From NCBI GenBank assembly GCA_964457405.1, contig CAYWEP010000044.1, forward strand, positions 1 through 9,767: 9,767 nt of DNA, in the 5' to 3' direction. The stretch is from CAYWEP01 sp964457405. GTDB taxonomy: Bacteria > Patescibacteriota > Microgenomatia > Levybacterales > UBA12049. A program made the position numbers and the translations under genes. Of this stretch, positions 6,232-9,767 are shown piece by piece. Within the stretch, counting starts at the first letter, position 1, and the number at the start of each line of letters is the position of its first letter. The notes under the pieces are model-generated. The model ran no database searches. It was not told the DNA's origin and worked only from the letters and a program-made list of their open reading frames with translations.

Positions 6232-6744
6232 TCAGTTTATATTGATCCAAGTTGGTATAAAGTCCCACTCTTGACCGCTTCTATCCTCCCCGTTACAGAC
6301 TACGAAGCGCGGTTGATCTGTTAACTCACTGCCAAACTTACATTCCAAATCAAACACGTCTAACTGCTGTTCAACGTTAATGCTTTTATCAGGATGAACG
6401 TACTCACTGGTTTCTTTGATTGTTTCAGCTGACTTAGAATCACCAGCCATCATCGCATTAAAATACGCTTGTTTGAACTCCTCCTCTGTTGGCACGCCTT
6501 CTGTCTGCTCTTTTACCTTTTTGGTAACAAAATAGTTGATACGCGCTTGATTGTTATCAACCAACTCAACTTTTAAGCGTTTGCAGTCACTGCTGGTATA
6601 ATCTGGCGCTTTGCATACCTGAACTTCCTCTGTACCGCTCCAAAAAGGCTTTTTATCTGCGAATAGGTAAAACTCCTTATATGCCTTATCTGCGATCCAC
6701 CATCCCGCTAAGACTATCAGTATTATAGCTATTATTGTTCTCAA
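6232..6744 (-). CDS. membrane-anchored protein of unknown function, first gene after the structured leader
   Basis: The 170-residue product starts with one transmembrane segment (RTIIAIILIVLAGWWIA, residues 2-18), followed by a soluble part with four cysteines (CKAPDYTSSDC, LECKFG, FVVCNG) that could form disulphides outside the membrane. The TTG at 6744 is preferred as start because AAGGAGGTGA lies upstream with ten bases between AGGAGG and TTG. The ATG at 6789 would place 15 extra residues across the structured leader and the ribosome binding site and would bury the membrane segment. I recognise no family. Its translation may be controlled by the RNA element at 6757-6887. Confidence 0.72.
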   Translation of the reverse strand: MRTIIAIILIVLAGWWIADKAYKEFYLFADKKPFWSGTEEVQVCKAPDYTSSDCKRLKVELVDNNQARINYFVTKKVKEQTEGVPTEEEFKQAYFNAMMAGDSKSAETIKETSEYVHPDKSINVEQQLDVFDLECKFGSELTDQPRFVVCNGEDRSGQEWDFIPTWININ

Positions 6745-6756
6745 TGTCAGTTCACC

Positions 6757-6887
6757 TCCTTGATCGGTTTTGATTGCGAGGGGAATCAAAAAGCCCCCCG
6801 CGAGCGATGACTTACGTCACCTACCGACCTTTCGGTCGATAACCGATCAAGGATGCTCTCACGAGAGGCTTACTGCCTTGATCGGTT
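6757..6887 (-). ncRNA. candidate structured 5' leader RNA with alternative stems, sequestering a ribosome binding site
   Basis: The minus-strand word AACCGATCAAGG occurs at 6887-6876 (A) and 6769-6758 (A'), and its complement at 6852-6841 (B). B can pair with A (12 bp, hairpin with a 23-base loop) or with A' (13 bp, 6841-6853 with 6757-6769). The B-A' stem includes part of the AGGAGG at 6760-6755 and encloses three hairpins. These are 6823-6840 (7 bp, GAAA loop), 6806-6821 (6 bp, GUAA loop) and 6776-6801 (G-rich, 7 bp with a bulge), separated by 1, 4 and 6 bases. Both tetraloops are GNRA, and the G-U pairs 6824-6839 and 6807-6820 are C-A mismatches on the other strand, so the RNA probably reads leftwards. 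I match it to no known riboswitch. Confidence 0.6.
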
Positions 6888-6943
6888 TTCTGTGCCATGC
6901 CTCGCTTGCGCGAAGTTTAGGCAAAATATTCAATTGTTAATGC

Positions 6944-6949
6944 ATTGTA
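6944..6949 (-). promoter_or_regulatory. possible -10 box for the leftward operon
   Basis: TACAAT on the minus strand lies about 57 bases before the first repeat of the structured leader, in an AT-rich stretch. No convincing -35 element is found at 16-18 bases. It is listed only because the leader RNA needs a promoter to its right. Confidence 0.25.
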
Positions 6950-6970
6950 TCAAATTCCGTCTCAATTATG

Positions 6971-6976
6971 TATAAT
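6971..6976 (+). promoter_or_regulatory. -10 box of the rightward operon
   Basis: A consensus TATAAT lies 24 bases before the ATG of the HTH gene. The -35 region is poor (TTGTAT at 6945 is 20 bases away; TATCAA at 6948 has the right spacing but little similarity). CTTG (6977-6980) and CAAG (6991-6994) form an inverted repeat over the expected transcription start, a possible operator for the HTH protein. The transcript leader would be short. Confidence 0.5.
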
Positions 6977-7000
6977 CTTGTGTAGTTTATCAAGTACATC

Positions 7001-7183
7001 ATGGCCAACAAACCGAAGTTGCTTAAAATCCGTGAAGCGGCTGAGATGCTCGGGGTCAACCCGGAGACATTGCGCCGTTGGGATCGTGACGGGACGTTCA
7101 AAGCCGTCCGTATTGGTAAACGCGGTCACAGGATGTATGAAGAGGGAGAAATATTAAAACGAATAACTGGCAAACAAAAATAA
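7001..7183 (+). CDS. MerR/excisionase-type HTH protein (60 aa)
   Basis: Almost the whole protein is one winged HTH of the excisionase/MerR N-terminal type: LLKIREAAEMLGVNPETLRRWDRDG is the HTH, and FKAVRIGKRGHRMYEEGEI is the wing and last helix. Proteins of this size act as recombination directionality factors for integrases or as simple repressors. Being first in the rightward operon, two bases before a methyltransferase gene, it may regulate the restriction cassette as controller proteins do in restriction-modification systems, although those are usually of a different HTH class. It could alternatively be the excision partner of the serine recombinase. No ribosome binding site is seen; the ATG at 7001 fits the domain start. 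Confidence 0.83.
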   Translation: MANKPKLLKIREAAEMLGVNPETLRRWDRDGTFKAVRIGKRGHRMYEEGEILKRITGKQK

Positions 7184-7185
7184 AT

Positions 7186-8247
7186 ATGGCAAGTAAATCA
7201 TTAAATAAAAATTTACGCAATGCAAGTAAAGCGAAAAAGGATGAGTTTTATACTCAACTTACTGACATTGAAAAAGAACTTCGACACTACAAAGAGCAGT
7301 TCAAAGACAAAATAGTTTATTGCAATTGTGATGATCCATTTGAAAGCAACTTCTTTAAAAATTTCGCTGCCAATTTCAACGCCCTTGGGCTAAAAAAACT
7401 TATTACTACTAGTTTCGATCAATCCTCAATAGCCGGTGGGCAACTTCCGCTTCTTGAAATGGAAGGCTTAAAGCCTAAGGGAAAACAGCCTTTTAAGATT
7501 GAGATCAGTGATGTACCAGACAAAAATACCGATGGCGCCATTGACTTAACAGACGTTGAGTGGCTTTTGAAGCGAGATGCTAATGTATCAACTCCTCTTA
7601 AAGAAAATGGAGACTTTAGAAGCAAGGAATGCATTGAACTCCTAAAGGAAGCCGATATTGTTGTTACCAATCCACCATTTTCACTTTTCCGCGAATATCT
7701 ATCTCAACTCATGGAATGCAAAAAGAAATTTTTAATACTCGGCGATCAAAATAACATAACCAAAAAAGACATATTTAAGTATATTAAGGAAAATAGGTTA
7801 TGGCTTGGTTATGATAATGGCGGTACAAAGTGGTTCCAAGTGCCCGATGAATATGATATCGCAACCGAGTCAAGGAAAAAAATTGTAAATGGAGTCAAGT
7901 ATTTCAGTATGGGGCGTATTTTGTGGTTTACAAATCTTGATACCACCAAGAGACATGAGAATATGGTGTTGTATAAAAAATACACACCGGAGGAATATCC
8001 TAAGTATGACAACTACGATGCTATAAACATAGACAAAGTTTCTGAAATTCCAATGAATTACAAAGGAGTTATGGGCGTGCCTATTACATTTGTTGATAAA
8101 TATAATCCTGAACAGTTTGAGCTATTGGGAATTATGAATACAGGCGAAGAAAACATAGGTATAAGATACAAAGGAACGCCTCATGGGAGGCCACTTGTCA
8201 ATAGTGTTGAAAAGTATCTTCGTATTCTAATAAGAACTAAAGACTAA
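7186..8247 (+). CDS. EcoRI-family adenine-specific DNA methyltransferase
   Basis: The 353-residue protein has the hallmarks of the EcoRI methylase family. The N-terminus NASKAKKDEFYTQLTDIEKEL is followed by VYCNCDDPFESNFFKNF (44-60), the family's cofactor-binding region. The catalytic motif TNPPF (161-165) is of the N6-adenine NPPF/NPPY type and is followed by SLFREYLSQL. The enzyme should transfer methyl groups from S-adenosylmethionine to adenine in a specific DNA site. The site cannot be told from sequence and need not be GAATTC. No EcoRI-like restriction gene accompanies it; the next gene, one base downstream, encodes a DUF262-HNH nuclease. It is therefore probably the protective half of an unusual restriction system. 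The start follows the HTH stop after two bases, with no ribosome binding site, so coupled re-initiation is likely. Confidence 0.92.
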   Translation: MASKSLNKNLRNASKAKKDEFYTQLTDIEKELRHYKEQFKDKIVYCNCDDPFESNFFKNFAANFNALGLKKLITTSFDQSSIAGGQLPLLEMEGLKPKGKQPFKIEISDVPDKNTDGAIDLTDVEWLLKRDANVSTPLKENGDFRSKECIELLKEADIVVTNPPFSLFREYLSQLMECKKKFLILGDQNNITKKDIFKYIKENRLWLGYDNGGTKWFQVPDEYDIATESRKKIVNGVKYFSMGRILWFTNLDTTKRHENMVLYKKYTPEEYPKYDNYDAINIDKVSEIPMNYKGVMGVPITFVDKYNPEQFELLGIMNTGEENIGIRYKGTPHGRPLVNSVEKYLRILIRTKD

Positions 8248-8248
8248 T

Positions 8249-9368
8249 ATGAAAATTGAACTACATAAAATAAAGGTATGTGAGGTGTTAGATGGATACA
8301 AAGACAATGCTGAAGAAGGTGTTGTAGCATATGGTGGCAGGCTTGATATTCGTCCTAAATACCAGCGGGAATTTGTATACAAAGACAAACAGCGTGATGC
8401 AGTCATAGATACTGTCAGAAATGGATTTCCACTCAATGTGATGTACTGGGTGGTGCGTGACGATGATGGATACGAAGTACTAGATGGACAACAGCGTACC
8501 ATTAGTCTTGCACAATATGTAAATGGTGATTTTTCCATCGACTTCAATGGCAGACTTGCAGCGTTTCATAACTTAACTCCAGATGAACAAAACCAAATAT
8601 TAAACTACGAGCTGATGATTTATTTCTGTGAAGGTACAGACAAAGAACGCCTAGACTGGTTCAGGATTATTAATATTGCTGGTGAAAAACTCACTGATCA
8701 AGAACTTCGAAACGCTGTTNNNNNNNNNNGCTGTTTATACAGGTCCCTGGCTGTCAGATGCAAAACTTAAATTCAGTAAAACAAACTGTGTTGCATATCT
8801 ACTGGCAACCGATGGTGGCGCGCTTCTTAGTGGATCACCCATAAGGCAAGAGTATTTAGAAACTGCAATCTCTTGGATTAACAATGGTGAGATTGAAGAT
8901 TACATGTCCAAACATCAACATGATGAAAATGCCGATGAATTGTGGAATTATTTCCAAGAAGTAATAGCATGGGTGCGAAAGACTTTCACTAATTACAGGA
9001 AAGAGATGGCAGGTGTGAATTGGGGCGAACTTTATAACCAATTTAAGGATCATAATATGGATTCCAAAAAACTGGAAACAGAAATAAAAGTGCTGATGCA
9101 AGATGAAGATGTGACTAAAAAATCAGGTATTTATCCGTATCTTTTGACAAAACAGGAAAAGTATCTTTCAATTCGTGCCTTTACCGACAAGATGAAGCGT
9201 GAGGCATACGAAAGACAAAATGGCATATGTCTTTTTTGTAAAGACAAGTTTGGAATAGATGAAATGGAAGCAGATCACATTACGCCATGGCATGAGGGTG
9301 GAAAAACTATTGCAGAAAATTGCCAGATGCTTTGTAAACAAGACAACAGAACCAAGTCTGGCAAATAA
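8249..9368 (+). CDS. DUF262-HNH nuclease (GmrSD-related), split only by an artificial gap
   Basis: The N-terminal DUF262 domain shows IRPKYQREFVYKDKQRDAV (34-52) and VLDGQQR (77-83), the motif of the GmrS/ParB-like NTPase fold. A helical middle region follows. The C-terminal HNH domain has CLFC (322-325), EADHITPWH (335-343), NCQMLC (352-357) and DNR. GmrSD-type proteins use nucleotides and cut DNA; related ones restrict modified or unmodified phage DNA. Frame continuity is broken only by ten N at 8720-8729. GCTGTT ends the left flank and begins the right flank, and merging these copies gives RNAVYTGPW and one frame of 367 codons. The gene begins one base after the methyltransferase stop and ends two bases before the PHP-ATPase gene. 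It is the likely restriction component of the cassette. Confidence 0.9.
8720..8735. other. spurious scaffold gap plus duplicated GCTGTT
   Basis: Ten N (8720-8729) are followed by GCTGTT (8730-8735), identical to the six bases just before the gap (8714-8719). Removing these 16 positions joins AACGCTGTT to TATACAGG and restores the DUF262 frame. The simplest reading is two overlapping contig ends joined with a default spacer. It should not be scored as a natural frameshift. Confidence 0.88.
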
Positions 9369-9370
9369 AT

Positions 9371-9767
9371 ATGGATAGTAAATATAAAAAGGGGTCTGAG
9401 TGGAGAAAGTGGGATTTGCATGTCCATACACCTAAATCCATCATACAAAACTACGGCGGAGACACAAAGGCTATATGGGATGCTTTCATCCAAAAACTAG
9501 CATCTTTACCTACAGAAATTAAAGCAATAGCTGTAACTGACTACCTGTTCTGTGATGGCTATGAACATCTACTTACGCGTCGAAGCGAGATTCCTAACAT
9601 TGAGCTTATCATTCCAAATATTGAATTTAGACTAAATACTTTTAGTGGTACAACAAACAACATGAAGCGCCATAACTTCCATGTTCTTTTTGATTCGTCA
9701 GTAGCTGTTCAAGATATTCGTGACCAGCTTTTGAATGGTCTTTCCACTGGTTACAAAATTCAAGACG
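9371..9767 (+). CDS. PHP-domain protein of the PHP-ATPase (TrlF-like) type, N-terminal 132 residues, cut by window end
   Basis: The visible part begins KGSEWRKWDLHVHTPKS, the first PHP metal-binding motif (His17, His19) in the form typical of large proteins with a PHP domain joined to an SMC/AAA-like ATPase. TDYLFCDGY (56-64) occupies the second motif, with Tyr where many PHP enzymes have His. PNIEFRL (82-88, Glu85) and HNFHVLF (101-107) match later metal-binding positions. PHP domains are metal-dependent phosphoesterases or nucleases. The ATPase part would lie beyond the window, so its presence is inferred from the N-terminal signature. It follows the DUF262-HNH stop after two bases, with no ribosome binding site, suggesting a single operon and shared function. 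Confidence 0.8.
   Translation, partial: MDSKYKKGSEWRKWDLHVHTPKSIIQNYGGDTKAIWDAFIQKLASLPTEIKAIAVTDYLFCDGYEHLLTRRSEIPNIELIIPNIEFRLNTFSGTTNNMKRHNFHVLFDSSVAVQDIRDQLLNGLSTGYKIQD

Noticed and set aside
6776..6801. Rho-independent terminator from the G-run followed by TTTTT on the minus strand
   Set aside because: The U-run lies inside the hairpin loop, not after a completed stem; there is no C-rich partner upstream of the G-run.
6757..6852. Integron attC-like recombination site
   Set aside because: The inverted arms lack the required GTTRRRY/RYYYAAC boxes and no integron integrase is present.
6853..6875. Guanidine-II (mini-ykkC) type hairpin, suggested by ACGA in CTCTCACGAGAG
   Set aside because: Only one such loop is present, the better fold places CACG/CGTG in the loop, and the second hairpin lacks the required ACGR loop.
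8676..9368. Separate HNH gene starting at 8676
   Set aside because: Its first codons lie in the wrong frame of the DUF262 coding sequence; the frame change is fully explained by the gap plus the duplicated GCTGTT.

Overview
The window looks like one end of an integrated mobile element carrying a restriction/defence-type cargo. The host is probably a bacterium of the candidate phyla radiation (Patescibacteria) or a similar lineage. That guess rests on remembered family resemblance of the serine recombinase, the short MerR-like DNA-binding protein and the small membrane proteins, so it is moderate at best. Several genes end in TGA, which argues against the TGA-recoding lineages. Some genes have textbook ribosome binding sites (for example an AGGAGGTGAT core before the SSB-like gene), while others have none.

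Layout. At the extreme left (about 24-55) lies the 3' end of a tRNA gene (T-arm and acceptor strand, probably tRNA-Asn). A large serine recombinase gene reads leftwards, and its last codons and TAG stop lie inside this tRNA segment. Everything from there to about 6745 is one leftward run: two membrane-anchored proteins (6744-6232, 6224-5625), a small-terminase-like DNA-binding protein (5573-5214), an OmpR-type winged-helix protein without receiver domain (5182-4760), a tight chain of overlapping small genes (a DUF5659-like protein, a 47-aa protein, a 78-aa protein, and an OB-fold/SSB-like protein ending in a DIPF tail), a primase-polymerase/helicase fusion (3630-1591) and the recombinase. This is a self-replication and integration module with no capsid or conjugation genes in view, resembling a phage satellite or a small integrative element.

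An intergenic stretch (6745-7000) separates the leftward run from a rightward operon. It contains three copies of a 12-base word (two direct, one inverted) and three hairpins. Read on the minus strand these form a compact multi-stem RNA with GNRA tetraloops, G-U pairs that exist only on that strand, and two mutually exclusive long stems, one of which covers the ribosome binding site of the next gene. I consider this a candidate undescribed cis-regulatory RNA and the most interesting signal in the window.

The rightward operon starts from a TATAAT box. It encodes a 60-aa excisionase/MerR-like HTH protein, an EcoRI-family adenine methyltransferase, a DUF262-HNH nuclease and a PHP-domain protein of the PHP-ATPase (TrlF-like) type that runs off the window. 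The genes are separated by only 1-2 bases. The set reads as a modification-plus-restriction defence cassette, with the PHP-ATPase as an unusual third component.

Two runs of ten N interrupt coding sequence. The one at 8720-8729 splits the DUF262-HNH gene only artificially: the six bases before it are repeated after it, and joining the flanks restores a single 367-codon frame. The one at 3075-3084 lies in the primase C-terminal domain and probably hides more than ten bases.
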